A stretch of DNA of 10,004 nucleotides from Methylobacterium sp. (GTDB lineage: Bacteria; Pseudomonadota; Alphaproteobacteria; Rhizobiales; Beijerinckiaceae), in the NCBI GenBank assembly GCA_020252865.1, contig JADCCH010000202.1, positions 1 to 10,004 on the forward strand. The letters are read 5' to 3'. The notes under the pieces were generated by a model, which worked only from the letters and a program-made list of their open reading frames with translations, did not search any database and was not told the origin of the DNA. Below are positions 1 through 6,983 of this stretch, one piece after another. Position 1 is the first letter of the stretch. Each line of letters opens with the position of its first letter. The translations under genes were made by a program, and so were the position numbers.

Positions 1-40
1 CCTTGCGCCTTTTCCCTCCGGGCATGGAAACGGAAGCCAT
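1..40 (-). CDS. tolR: TolR N-terminus (partial, runs off the left edge)
   Basis: Only the first 13 codons are inside the window. They read MASVSMPGGKRRK, a short glycine-rich and basic cytoplasmic leader of the kind that precedes the single membrane helix of TolR/ExbD proteins. The ATG lies 12 nt after the tolQ stop, and that gap holds a strong Shine-Dalgarno run (GGAGGAAGGG) at good spacing. This supports the chosen start over the in-frame ATG five codons later. TolR partners with TolQ in the proton-driven Tol-Pal motor that constricts the outer membrane at division. The identification rests mostly on position directly after tolQ, because too little protein is visible for a domain match. Confidence 0.75.
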   Translation of the reverse strand, partial: MASVSMPGGKRRK

Positions 41-52
41 CGCCCTTCCTCC

Positions 53-769
53 TCAGGCCGCGCCGCGGTTCTGCACGGTGCCGGCGCGCTCGTCGATCTG
101 CCGCGAGAGGATCGCGGAGAATTCATCCGCGAAGCTCTCGAGCCGGCCCTGGATCTTTCCGGCATCGCGCACGAACTTGTTGTAGAAGATATTCGCCGGA
201 ATGGCGGCGGCCAAGGCGATGGCAGTCGCGAACAGCGCTTCCGCGATGCCCGGCGCGACAACCACGAGCGAGGTGTTCTTCGAAGCAGCAATCGAGCGGA
301 AGGTCGTCATGATGCCGAAGACCGTGCCGAAGAGGCCGATATAGGGCCCCACGGAGGCGATGGTCGCGAGCACCAGCAGCTTCGATTCGAGCCTTTCCAC
401 CTCACGGGCAATCGAGACATCGAGCACCTTGTCGATGCGGGTTTGCAGGCTTGCGAAACCGCGCCCCGAGCCCTCGAAGGCGCGGCGCCATTCGGTCATG
501 GCCGCAATGAAGAGGGCGGCAAAACCGTCATTCGTCTTGTTCACGAGGCCGCGATAGAGTTCGTCAAGGCTCTGGCCGGACCAGAAACGGTCCTCGAATT
601 CATCCATGCTTTTAGCCATGCTGCGCATGGCGATCGATTTGTTGATGATGATGGCCCAGGACCACACCGAGGCTACGGCCAACCCGATCATCACCAGCTT
701 CACGATGAAGTGAGCATGCATGAACAGGGCAATGAGCGAGAGATCCACTTGGGCTTCTGCGCCGGGCAT
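53..769 (-). CDS. tolQ: TolQ, proton-channel subunit of the Tol-Pal envelope motor
   Basis: This is a 238-residue inner-membrane protein of the TolQ/ExbB/MotA family, close in size to E. coli TolQ (230). It shows the family topology: a first membrane helix at about residues 11-38, a long cytoplasmic stretch with the RxxxREVERLES-type helix near 120-129, and two more helices at about 130-155 (including ASVGPYIGLFGTVFGIM) and 169-195 (GIAEALFATAIALAAAIPAN). These last two line the proton path in this family. With TolR it would convert proton motive force into movement of TolA and Pal during cell constriction. The frame is open 31 codons further upstream, but that extension is Arg/Pro-rich and lacks a ribosome site. 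The ATG used here has AAGGAAGGA seven bases before it. tolR follows after 12 nt, so the two are cotranscribed. The upstream neighbour is ybgC, as in the classical ybgC-tolQRAB-pal order. Confidence 0.95.
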   Translation of the reverse strand: MPGAEAQVDLSLIALFMHAHFIVKLVMIGLAVASVWSWAIIINKSIAMRSMAKSMDEFEDRFWSGQSLDELYRGLVNKTNDGFAALFIAAMTEWRRAFEGSGRGFASLQTRIDKVLDVSIAREVERLESKLLVLATIASVGPYIGLFGTVFGIMTTFRSIAASKNTSLVVVAPGIAEALFATAIALAAAIPANIFYNKFVRDAGKIQGRLESFADEFSAILSRQIDERAGTVQNRGAA

Positions 770-776
770 TCCGATA

Positions 777-785
777 TCCTTCCTT
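777..785 (-). promoter_or_regulatory. Ribosome binding site of tolQ
   Basis: The minus strand reads AAGGAAGGA, followed by a 7-nt spacer and ATG. It fixes the tolQ start at base 769 rather than at the longer open frame that reaches base 862. Confidence 0.7.
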
Positions 786-927
786 CGCGAGCCGGCGCGG
801 GCCCGGTTCCGCTTGGTCCGTTCAGGGGTCCTTGCGCGCGGTTTGGGACCAAACTGGGGCAAGCACAGGGCGAACCCCGCGCGGAAGGTCTTCCCGCCCG
901 GCTCCCCTCATCCATCCCCGCTTATGG

Positions 928-1332
928 TTAAGGATTGGCTAGCAAATCAAGTCTCGAACGGAGATCCGCGCCGAATCTCCGGGGCTTGCCGTTGGCAAGA
1001 TGCGCGATTTCCACCCGCGCCGAACAGAGAAGCGCCTCGCCGCGCAGCAATCTCTGCGCCATCACCAGGCTCGCCGCGCGAAGCTCCGCGACATGCGTCT
1101 CGACCGTGACGATGTCATCCATGCGGGCCGGCGAGCGGAAATCGATCTCCATCCGCCGCACCACGAAGAAGAACGGTCCGCCCTTGGCCTCGAACAGGGC
1201 GCGATGATCGATGCCGAGCGCGCGCAAGGCTTCCGTGCGCCCCCGCTCGAAGAAATGCAGGTAGCGCGCGTGATAGACGAAGCCGGAGAAATCCGTGTCC
1301 TCGTAGTAGATTCGGAGGGGCAGGGTGTTCAC
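928..1332 (-). CDS. ybgC: YbgC-family acyl-CoA thioesterase
   Basis: This is a 134-residue single hotdog-fold protein of the 4-hydroxybenzoyl-CoA thioesterase/YbgC family. The N-terminal signature is clear: [17 protein letters not shown] at residues 9-25, with Asp14 in the place of the catalytic Asp17 of the Pseudomonas 4-hydroxybenzoyl-CoA thioesterase. The family hydrolyses short- or medium-chain acyl-CoA or acyl-ACP thioesters; the true substrate cannot be read from sequence. YbgC is the usual first gene of Tol-Pal operons, and in E. coli it has been linked to phospholipid metabolism at the inner membrane. The start is GTG, and it overlaps the ruvB stop in a GTGA arrangement, so it is translationally coupled to ruvB. 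A purine-rich GGGGGAGGAGGA run ends ruvB just before the GTG. Downstream, 158 nt separate it from tolQ. Confidence 0.93.
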   Translation of the reverse strand: MNTLPLRIYYEDTDFSGFVYHARYLHFFERGRTEALRALGIDHRALFEAKGGPFFFVVRRMEIDFRSPARMDDIVTVETHVAELRAASLVMAQRLLRGEALLCSARVEIAHLANGKPRRFGADLRSRLDLLANP

Positions 1333-2366
1333 TCCTCCTCCCCCTCGAACAGGCCGAACTGCGCGGGCTGGCGGCTCGGCACGGCCATGCCCAGATGCCG
1401 GAAGGCGGCATCGGTGAGCAGCCGCCCGCGCGGGGTGCGCTGGAGGAAGCCCTGCTGGAGGAGATAGGGCTCGATGATATCCTCGATGGCGTCACGCGGT
1501 TCCGAAAGCGCGGCGGCCATCGTCTCGATGCCCACGGGACCGCCGGAGAATTTTTCTGCAATTGTAAGAAGATAGCGCCTGTCCATCAGATCAAGGCCGA
1601 TGGAATCCACATCGAGCATGGTCAGGGCTTTATCCGCGATGGCACGCGTCACCTTCTCCGCGCCTTCCACGATGGCGACATCCCGCACGCGCCTGAGGAG
1701 CCGGCCGGCGATGCGCGGCGTGCCGCGCGCGCGGCGCGCGATCTCATTCGCGCCATCCGGGCTCATGCCGATACCGAGCACGCGTGCGCCGCGCGTGACG
1801 ATCAGTTCGAGTTCCTCCACCGTGTAGAAATTGAGCCGCACCGGAATGCCGAAGCGATCGCGCAAAGGAGTGGTGAGAAGCCCCGCGCGCGTGGTGGCGC
1901 CCACGAGCGTGAATTTCGGCAGGTCGATCTTCACGCTTCGTGCGGCGGGGCCTTCGCCGATGATGAGATCGAGCTGGTAATCCTCCATCGCGGGGTAGAG
2001 GATTTCCTCCACCGCCGGGTTGAGGCGGTGGATTTCATCGATAAAGAGCACATCCCGTTCGTCAAGATTGGTGAGCTGCGCCGCGAGATCGCCCGCCTTC
2101 GCGATCACCGGGCCGGAGGTCGAGCGGAAATTGACGCCGAGTTCGCGCGCGACGATCTGCGCGAGCGTGGTCTTGCCGAGGCCCGGCGGACCCACGAACA
2201 GCACATGGTCGAGCGCCTCGCCGCGCGCCTTCGCGGCGGCGATGAACACCTTCAGGTTCTCCTGCGCCTGCGCCTGCCCGATGAATTCGCCAAGCTGGAG
2301 CGGGCGGATCGTTTGATCCACGTCGTCGCCGCGCTTTTCGGGGTTGAGAAGGCCGGGGCGGGTCAT
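1329..2366 (-). CDS. ruvB: RuvB, Holliday junction branch-migration ATPase
   Basis: This 345-residue AAA+ motor matches RuvB along its whole length (E. coli 336). Visible motifs are Walker A GPPGLGKT (residues 59-66), Walker B LFIDEIH ending at 113, sensor-1 GATTR (156-160) and the arginine-finger region LRDRFG (168-173). A C-terminal winged-helix DNA-binding domain follows. RuvB hexamers are loaded by RuvA on both sides of a four-way junction and pump DNA, driving branch migration before RuvC cuts. I chose the ATG giving [15 protein letters not shown], which is the usual alphaproteobacterial N-terminus. The frame stays open for 20 more codons to a TTG, but that stretch lies in the repeat-rich spacer and looks non-coding. 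The Shine-Dalgarno at the chosen ATG is weak. The gene overlaps ybgC by 4 nt and lies 295 nt after ruvA, an unusually wide gap for this operon. Confidence 0.97.
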   Translation of the reverse strand: MTRPGLLNPEKRGDDVDQTIRPLQLGEFIGQAQAQENLKVFIAAAKARGEALDHVLFVGPPGLGKTTLAQIVARELGVNFRSTSGPVIAKAGDLAAQLTNLDERDVLFIDEIHRLNPAVEEILYPAMEDYQLDLIIGEGPAARSVKIDLPKFTLVGATTRAGLLTTPLRDRFGIPVRLNFYTVEELELIVTRGARVLGIGMSPDGANEIARRARGTPRIAGRLLRRVRDVAIVEGAEKVTRAIADKALTMLDVDSIGLDLMDRRYLLTIAEKFSGGPVGIETMAAALSEPRDAIEDIIEPYLLQQGFLQRTPRGRLLTDAAFRHLGMAVPSRQPAQFGLFEGEEE

Positions 2367-2661
2367 GGGCGCACCATTATCATTCCCGGTCTTGAGCCGA
2401 GAATCCGGCAAAAGGGAAACTGGCAAAAGGGAATCTGGATCACCGGGGCAAGCCCGGTGATGGCAGGGGAGGGGGAGAGCCCTGCCATGATGATCGCGCC
2501 GGCCTCGGCCGCGTCATTGCGAGGAAGCCGCAGGCTGACGCGGCAATCCAGTCCTTCTTTGATCCTTCGGCTGGATTCCCGCTCGCGGCTTTGCCGCGTC
2601 GGAAATGACACGGGGCTGGATTGCTTCGTCACGTCGTTCCTCGCAATGGCGGGTGCGCTCG
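2367..2661 (-). repeat. Palindrome-rich ruvA-ruvB spacer
   Basis: The 295 nt between ruvA and ruvB contain no convincing gene but a dense set of repeats. (1) A long imperfect inverted repeat has arms at 2512-2551 and 2616-2651, with outer ends CATTGCGAGGAA/TTCCTCGCAATG and inner ends AATCCAG/CTGGATT. (2) Nested inside is a perfect hairpin CGCGGC-TTT-GCCGCG (2584-2598), plus a further AATCCAG/CTGGATT pair (2545-2551, 2571-2577). (3) There is a perfect 9-bp palindrome ATGGCAGGG/CCCTGCCAT (2460-2468, 2480-2488). (4) There is a perfect 8-bp hairpin TCACCGGG-GCAAG-CCCGGTGA (2440-2460). (5) Two copies of GGCAAAAGGGAA occur at a 15-nt period (2407-2418, 2422-2433). The composition resembles dispersed REP/MITE-like palindromes known in many bacterial genomes; that link is inference. 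None of the hairpins is followed by a T-run on the minus strand, so a Rho-independent terminator is not supported. Confidence 0.8.
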
Positions 2662-3279
2662 TCACTTCGCCAACTCCCTCAATCCCTGCCGGATGAGCGC
2701 GCCGGCTTCGGCCGCTTCGCCCAAAGCCTTCGCTGCCGCCGCAACCGCCGCCGCCGCCTGCGGCTGGCCATAGCCCAGATTGACCAGCGCCGAGATCGCA
2801 TCCTTCAGCGGGCCCTTCACGCGGCCCTCGTCGGCCTCGCCCGCGAGCTTCGCCACCGCCGGATCGATGGAGCCGAAAGCCGGCGCCTTGTCCTTCAGTT
2901 CGACGCAGATGCGCTCGGCGAGCTTCGGCCCGACGCCGGAGGTGCGGGCGATCGCCGCCTTGTCCTTCATGGCAATGGCATTGGCGAGTTCGCCGGGCTT
3001 GAGCGTCGAGAGGATGGCGAGCGCCACCTTCTGCCCCACGCCCTGCACGCCGAGAAGGATGTTGAACCAGTCCTTCTCCAAGGCGCTCGCGAAGCCGAAC
3101 AGGCGGATCATGTCCTCCCGCACGATGGTCTCGATGAAAAGCGTCGCGGCCTCGCCCGCCTGCGGCAGCGCCTGCAAGGTGCGGGATGAGCAATGGATCA
3201 GATAGCCGACGCCATGCACGTCGAGGATCACATGTTCCTCGCCGTAGCTGTCGATCACGCCCTTGAGCTTGCCGATCAT
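2662..3279 (-). CDS. ruvA: RuvA, Holliday junction-binding subunit
   Basis: This 205-residue protein matches RuvA (E. coli 203). The N-terminal OB-fold begins [20 protein letters not shown]. The central domain carries the two helix-hairpin-helix DNA-binding motifs, VQGVGQKVA (78-86) and [11 protein letters not shown] (114-124). The small C-terminal domain III, at roughly 150-205, contacts RuvB and includes an alanine-rich linker. RuvA tetramers hold the four-way junction in a square planar form and load RuvB rings. The start MIGKLKG is the invariant family start. The frame is open 16 codons further upstream, but that part is proline-rich and overlaps the preceding gene. The stop of the small secreted-protein gene lies 7 nt before this ATG, which indicates cotranscription. 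The downstream ruvB is separated by a repeat-filled spacer. Confidence 0.96.
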   Translation of the reverse strand: MIGKLKGVIDSYGEEHVILDVHGVGYLIHCSSRTLQALPQAGEAATLFIETIVREDMIRLFGFASALEKDWFNILLGVQGVGQKVALAILSTLKPGELANAIAMKDKAAIARTSGVGPKLAERICVELKDKAPAFGSIDPAVAKLAGEADEGRVKGPLKDAISALVNLGYGQPQAAAAVAAAAKALGEAAEAGALIRQGLRELAK

Positions 3280-3286
3280 GAAGGCC

Positions 3287-3652
3287 TCACGGGGAGCAGC
3301 GAAGAAAGGTGGAGGCCGGGGTTCCATCCGGCCAGGCGAGGCGCAGGCGGTTCGGCATCACCTCCATCTGGAAGCGCTTCGGCCCGCCCGAGCCGGCATG
3401 CAGCCCGCGGCATTGCCTGCCATCCACCTGCCAGAGCGTGCGATCACCCGCTTCGCCGCGCAGATGGAGTGTCAGGCCATCGCAGGAAAACACGCTCGAT
3501 TCGAAACCGTTCGCCTTCACGGTGAGGAAGAAATCCCTGGAGGCGCAGCTCGCGGCATCCACCGCATAACGCCCCGGCACCGGCTTCTGCGGCGCAGCCA
3601 GCGCCGAACCGATCAGGGCAAGGCTGGCCGCAAGGCCCGGGGCAATTCTCAT
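3287..3652 (-). CDS. Small secreted four-cysteine protein, function unknown
   Basis: This is a 121-residue protein that I do not recognise as a named family. The first 20 residues form a clean Sec signal peptide: a short basic start (MR), the hydrophobic core [13 protein letters not shown], and an ALA-A cleavage site near residue 19. The mature part of about 100 residues has four cysteines (36, 57, 81, 119), an even number that would allow two disulfides in the periplasm. The rest is a mixed polar sequence suggestive of a small beta-rich domain; no lipobox or membrane helix is seen. It is a real gene by context: its ATG overlaps the ruvC stop as ATGA, its stop lies 7 nt before ruvA, and codon use and GC match its neighbours. 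An exported protein inside a DNA-repair operon suggests shared transcription rather than shared function (inference). Confidence 0.8.
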   Translation of the reverse strand: MRIAPGLAASLALIGSALAAPQKPVPGRYAVDAASCASRDFFLTVKANGFESSVFSCDGLTLHLRGEAGDRTLWQVDGRQCRGLHAGSGGPKRFQMEVMPNRLRLAWPDGTPASTFLRCSP

Positions 3653-4134
3653 TTCTGCCCCCGGTGATGCGCATGGCAGATGGCGATGGCGAGCGCATCG
3701 GCCATGTCATCGGTACGGAATTCGGCTTTCGGCAGCAACACCTTCACCATCATGCGGATCTGCTCCTTCTCGGCATGGCCCGCGCCGACGACGCTCTTCT
3801 TCCCCTGGTTCGGGGCGTATTCCGCCACGCGGAGCCCGGCCTGGGCCGGCGCCAGCATCGCAACGCCGCGCGCCGCGCCAAGCTTGAGGGTGGAGCGCGG
3901 ATCCTTGTTGAGGAAGGTCTCCTCCACGGCCGCCTCGTGCGGCTGGTGGTCGTGGATCACCTGCCGGAGGCCCTCATGGATCGCTGCGAGGCGATCGGCG
4001 AGATCGGCCTTGGGCGAGGGCTCCACGATGACACAGACAATATAGGAAAGACGCATGCCCTCGATGGCGACGATTCCCCAGCCCGTATGCCGGAGGCCGG
4101 GATCGATGCCGATGATTCGCTTAACACTTGCCAT
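3649..4134 (-). CDS. ruvC: RuvC, Holliday junction resolvase
   Basis: This 161-residue RNase H-fold endonuclease cuts Holliday junctions symmetrically after RuvAB branch migration. The four acidic metal ligands are in place: Asp11 in IIGIDPGL, Glu71 in AAVEETF, and Asp143 and Asp146 in [16 protein letters not shown]. They correspond to E. coli D7, E66, D138 and D141. The segment around [20 protein letters not shown] is also diagnostic. I chose the ATG giving [13 protein letters not shown], since the seven-codon upstream extension begins with TTG and adds nothing conserved. The Shine-Dalgarno is poor. The stop overlaps the start of the secreted-protein gene (ATGA). yebC ends 58 nt upstream with no obvious terminator between them, so read-through from yebC is likely. 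The yebC-ruvC-ruvA-ruvB order is classical. Confidence 0.96.
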   Translation of the reverse strand: MASVKRIIGIDPGLRHTGWGIVAIEGMRLSYIVCVIVEPSPKADLADRLAAIHEGLRQVIHDHQPHEAAVEETFLNKDPRSTLKLGAARGVAMLAPAQAGLRVAEYAPNQGKKSVVGAGHAEKEQIRMMVKVLLPKAEFRTDDMADALAIAICHAHHRGQK

Positions 4135-4192
4135 AACCGTTTCTATGCCGGCCAAGGCGAGAACGAAAGGTGAAGACTGCTTGGTTTTGCCC

Positions 4193-4939
4193 TCAGGCTG
4201 TGAGTTTCGCCATCACCTCGTCTGAAACCTCGAAATTCGAGAAGACGTTCTGCACGTCGTCGTCGTTGTCGAGGTTGTCGAGAAGCTTCATCACGCTCTG
4301 GGCCTTCTCCTCGTCCACGAGAACGTTGTTCTGCGGCTTCCAGATGATTTTCGCGGAAGCGGGCGCGCCGAGCTTAGCTTCGAGCATTTTCGACACGTCG
4401 GAGAGATCCGTGAAGGCACACAGGATGGTATGGCCGTTCTCGTCCGAGGCGACATCCTCGGCACCCGCCTCGATCGCGGCTTCCATGACGGTATCGCCGT
4501 CACCGGCCGAAGCGGGGTAGGTGATCTCGCCGATGCGGTCGAACTGGAAGGTGGCCGAGCCCGTGGCACCGAGTTCGCCGCCCGCCTTGGTGAAATAGGA
4601 GCGCACGGCAGCACTGGTGCGGTTGCGGTTGTCCGTCAGCGCCTCGACGATCAGCATCACGCCGCCGGGGCCGCGGCCCTCGTAGCGGATTTCCTCGAAA
4701 TTGTCGGCTTCGCCCCCGGTCGCCTTCTTGATGGCGCGCTCGATATTGTCCTTCGGCATGTTTTCGGCGCGCGCGGCGAGCACGGCCATGCGCAGGCGCG
4801 GGTTCATGTTCGGATCGGGGAGACCCATCTTCGCGGCAACTGTGATTTCCTTCGCGAGCTTGCCGAACAGCTTCGAGCGCACGGCATCCTGCTTGCCCTT
4901 GCGATGCATGATGTTCTTGAATTGCGAATGGCCGGCCAT
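4193..4939 (-). CDS. yebC: YebC/TACO1-family protein (DUF28)
   Basis: This 248-residue protein matches the YebC/PmpR/TACO1 family (usually 240-250). The N-terminal signature [18 protein letters not shown], followed by [11 protein letters not shown], is unmistakable. The middle contains [19 protein letters not shown] and the acidic C-terminal part contains [18 protein letters not shown], both typical. The family was long annotated as transcriptional regulators. Its mitochondrial member TACO1 supports translation, and bacterial members have more recently been tied to translation of difficult sequences; either role is family knowledge, not visible here. The start is at the conserved MAGHSQF; the frame is open 49 codons further, but that stretch is low-complexity and arginine-rich. 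The Shine-Dalgarno is weak. It sits directly upstream of ruvC, a linkage conserved in many proteobacteria. Confidence 0.96.
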   Translation of the reverse strand: MAGHSQFKNIMHRKGKQDAVRSKLFGKLAKEITVAAKMGLPDPNMNPRLRMAVLAARAENMPKDNIERAIKKATGGEADNFEEIRYEGRGPGGVMLIVEALTDNRNRTSAAVRSYFTKAGGELGATGSATFQFDRIGEITYPASAGDGDTVMEAAIEAGAEDVASDENGHTILCAFTDLSDVSKMLEAKLGAPASAKIIWKPQNNVLVDEEKAQSVMKLLDNLDNDDDVQNVFSNFEVSDEVMAKLTA

Positions 4940-5125
4940 GGCGGAGCCCCGTCTTCGTGGATCACGTGGTTGGAACGGGCTTTTAGAAAAGCGTGCGGCA
5001 AAAGAAAAGCGGCTGTTCGAGGCCGGGATCGGTGTTCCGATCGAAGCGGATCGAAACACTACCCCGTCCTTGGTCCTGTCGCGCATTCTTCAGGCGCGCC
5101 GGTATCCACTTCGCTCGAAAACGCG

Positions 5126-5947
5126 CTATTCCCAGCCCTTCGGCCGGCTTTCCTCGAGGATCGGCCCGAGCCGCACGGCCCAGCAGCCTTTCGCAAGGCC
5201 GGTGCGATCATCCGTTTCGACCGCGAAGCCACAGAGGGTCGCGGTGCCATCCGTCGCCTCGAAGCGGCCGGAGGGGGTGGAGAACATCAGCCGGTGCATG
5301 GGTGCTGCCTTGTCCACACCGAGAATGGAATCGTAATCGCCGCACATCCCGGCATCGGACATGTAGGCCGTTCCGCCCGGCAGGATATGGTGATCCGCCG
5401 TCGGCACATGGGTATGCGTGCCGACAACCACCGAGCAACGGCCATCGACATAATGCGCCATGGCCTGCTTTTCGCTGGTCGCCTCGGCATGCATGTCGAT
5501 CAGCAGGGCGTCGCAGCCAGGGCCGAGCGGGCAGGCCTCCATCTGCCGGTCGATCTCGGCGAAGGGATCGTCCGAGACCTGCATGAAGACGCGGCCGATG
5601 AGGTTCACCACCAGCACGCGCGCGCCGTTCTTCGTCTCGATGAGGGCGGAACCGCGCCCCGGCGTGCCGCGCATGAAATTCGCGGGGCGGATCAGCCGAT
5701 GCTCGCGCTCGATGAAGACGAGCGCCTCGCGCTGGTCCCAGGCATGGTTGCCGAGGGTGACGCAATCCGCGCCGGCATCCAGCAACTCGTTGCAGATGGC
5801 TTCGGTGATGCCGATGGTGCCGGCGGAATTCTCGCCGTTGATCACCACGCAATCGAGTTTCCAGCGCTCACGCAAAGAGGGGAGATGACGCTGAACCGCC
5901 TCGCGGCCGGGTTTGGCGACCACATCGCCGAGGAAGAGAATGCGCAT
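5126..5947 (-). CDS. YmdB-type metallophosphoesterase (TIGR00282 family)
   Basis: This 273-residue enzyme is of the calcineurin-like metallophosphoesterase superfamily, TIGR00282/YmdB group. Metal-binding and catalytic motifs are all present: GDVVAKPG with Asp8, NGEN (37-40) with Glu39 and Asn40, TLGNHAWD with Asn67 and His68, DMHAEATSEK with His153, and GTHTHVPTAD with His178 and His180. Bacillus subtilis YmdB hydrolyses cyclic nucleotides such as 3',5'-cAMP and affects biofilm formation and motility; whether this enzyme shares that substrate is not known. The start MRILFLGD is the family N-terminus. The open frame runs 68 codons further back, but through the probable 6S RNA gene, so that part is not coding. 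No good Shine-Dalgarno precedes the ATG. yebC follows 186 nt downstream. Confidence 0.93.
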   Translation of the reverse strand: MRILFLGDVVAKPGREAVQRHLPSLRERWKLDCVVINGENSAGTIGITEAICNELLDAGADCVTLGNHAWDQREALVFIEREHRLIRPANFMRGTPGRGSALIETKNGARVLVVNLIGRVFMQVSDDPFAEIDRQMEACPLGPGCDALLIDMHAEATSEKQAMAHYVDGRCSVVVGTHTHVPTADHHILPGGTAYMSDAGMCGDYDSILGVDKAAPMHRLMFSTPSGRFEATDGTATLCGFAVETDDRTGLAKGCWAVRLGPILEESRPKGWE

Positions 5948-5955
5948 CAACAAGA

Positions 5956-6132
5956 CCGGCTGTGATGAGGATTTGCGGAGCCGCAGCGATCGGTGGTTTG
6001 TCGATCCCGGGAACCTACAAGTGTAGGTGGGCGCCGTTGTGAGGAAGTCCACGGACCTCCCCAGGGACAGCTCCCTCAGGATCGTTAAGGCCCCGGGGAA
6101 TACGTATAACCCGCCGCATCCCACAGCCCCGC
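5956..6132 (-). ncRNA. ssrS: Probable 6S RNA (boundaries approximate)
   Basis: This is a non-coding, GC-rich stretch with strong secondary structure between the zapA region and the YmdB-type gene, the usual place of 6S RNA in alphaproteobacteria. The minus strand reads GGCCTTAACGATCC and later CACAACGGCGCCCACCTAC, which I recall as conserved in alphaproteobacterial 6S RNAs but cannot check here. Long-range pairings support one long hairpin: GGCTGTG (6128-6122) with CACAGCC (5964-5958), and CGATCC (6084-6079) with GGATCG (6007-6002). Local hairpins are AGGGA-GCTG-TCCCT (6076-6063) and ACCTAC-ACTT-GTAGGT (6028-6013). 6S RNA mimics an open promoter and sequesters the housekeeping-sigma RNA polymerase. 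The length of about 175 nt is near the usual range; both ends are inferred from the pairing and from a candidate promoter. Confidence 0.72.
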
Positions 6133-6138
6133 ACGGCC

Positions 6139-6168
6139 AATGTAAGCGCATGGCGGGGGAATTGCCAG
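6139..6168 (-). promoter_or_regulatory. Candidate sigma-70 promoter of the 6S RNA gene
   Basis: On the minus strand, CTGGCA (6168-6163; four of six bases match TTGACA) is followed after 18 nt by TACATT (6144-6139; four of six match TATAAT). This places the start of transcription near base 6132, just ahead of the outer stem of the proposed 6S RNA. The match is moderate and rests on consensus only. Confidence 0.4.
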
Positions 6169-6183
6169 TGGGGAGTGGGGGGG

Positions 6184-6921
6184 CTAACTGCCTTGTTCGC
6201 CGTTTACGCCTGCGTTCCGATTAAAAAATTGCCTACGCCAACCCTCAAGAAATTTCAGGAACGCAAGCTTCCGCTCAACGTCATCACGCTCAGTCGGTTT
6301 CACAATCGGGCTTATCGTAACTGCCGCATGAGCGATTACCATTGCGAGTTCCTCGAGAAGGCTCTGAAGTAGTTTTTGGTCAGGAAAAGGGCCAATAATG
6401 GTCAAATTATTTGGTGAAATGATGCTGAAGCCTTCCGGTGTTGCATGCGCCCCATAGGTTGAGAGCATTTTGTATCTGATGGCACGCTTCTTTTCTTTGA
6501 AACCATCCCGTGCGTCGAGAGCTTCGCGCACCTTTATCGGTTTGAACTGTTGATCTCGCTCCCTCGCCGTAAGCGTCAGCCATGCCTTCAGCTTTTCAGT
6601 ATCACCTAAGAGCAGATCGAGCAGAAATTGTGTTTCGTAGAGGTCTCGCGTGACCATTATTGCTGGCTGCCAGTGGCCGCACCGAAGCAGGCGCAATGCG
6701 GCACCACAGGAGTTGAAACACCGGACGCTTAAGCGCAACAAAGCCAAGTGATCACTGTCAGAATGATCTTGGAGGTTTAGCAGCCAGTCCAAAAAGTCTA
6801 AGGACTTATTGATTAACTCGGCGTGTGCCCTCAAATCAGGGCTTTCAGCTATCCAGCCGTCATGAACTGCGACGATCTTCGCTTCGTCCATGACATAAAA
6901 ATCAACGGGTAAAATTGCCAT
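6184..6921 (-). CDS. Low-GC orphan protein, resembles DUF5677/HEPN-like helical proteins
   Basis: This is a 245-residue predicted cytoplasmic, mostly helical protein with no signal peptide or clear membrane segment. The segment AIMVTRDLYETQFLLDLLLG (RDLYE at 92-96) and the later YKMLSTYGAHATPEG (150-164, with conserved-looking Ser154 and His159) are reminiscent of the R-x-L-[YF]-E and LS-x-x-x-H patterns of DUF5677-like proteins. Such proteins often occur in accessory regions and have no established biochemical role. That resemblance is from memory and tentative. GC in sampled 60-nt blocks is about 48-50%, against 62-65% in neighbouring genes, and codon use includes many A/T-ending codons; both suggest horizontal acquisition. 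The ATG at 6921 has AGGA directly against it and so a poor ribosome site. An alternative ATG ten codons later has none. It lies between zapA (62-nt gap) and the 6S RNA gene. Confidence 0.75.
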   Translation of the reverse strand: MAILPVDFYVMDEAKIVAVHDGWIAESPDLRAHAELINKSLDFLDWLLNLQDHSDSDHLALLRLSVRCFNSCGAALRLLRCGHWQPAIMVTRDLYETQFLLDLLLGDTEKLKAWLTLTARERDQQFKPIKVREALDARDGFKEKKRAIRYKMLSTYGAHATPEGFSIISPNNLTIIGPFPDQKLLQSLLEELAMVIAHAAVTISPIVKPTERDDVERKLAFLKFLEGWRRQFFNRNAGVNGEQGS

Positions 6922-6983
6922 TCCTGCGTATCGAACCCGCGCAATTATGGAATTTGGGAAGGCTCCGTTCGAAAATGTTTAAT

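Noticed and set aside
1395..2696. A 433-codon plus-strand open frame opposite ruvB
   Set aside because: It mirrors ruvB and runs on into the repeat-rich spacer, with no ribosome site or domain. It is a GC-driven shadow.
2363..3193. A minus-strand frame overlapping ruvA out of frame and extending through the spacer
   Set aside because: Its Arg/Gly-rich translation is the out-of-frame reading of ruvA followed by repeats; there is no start signal.
4135..4192. Possible terminator between yebC and ruvC
   Set aside because: No stable hairpin followed by a T-run is visible on the minus strand; the gap is more likely read through.
4430..5965. A 511-codon plus-strand open frame across yebC and the YmdB-type gene
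   Set aside because: It spans two well-supported opposite-strand genes and their spacer, and its translation has no recognisable domain.
6922..6950. GGTTCGATAC on the minus strand before the low-GC gene, resembling a tRNA T-loop and so a possible attachment-site remnant
   Set aside because: The bases around it do not form a T-stem and there is no acceptor or anticodon arm. Without a second copy at the other end of the insert, it is not evidence of a tRNA or att site.
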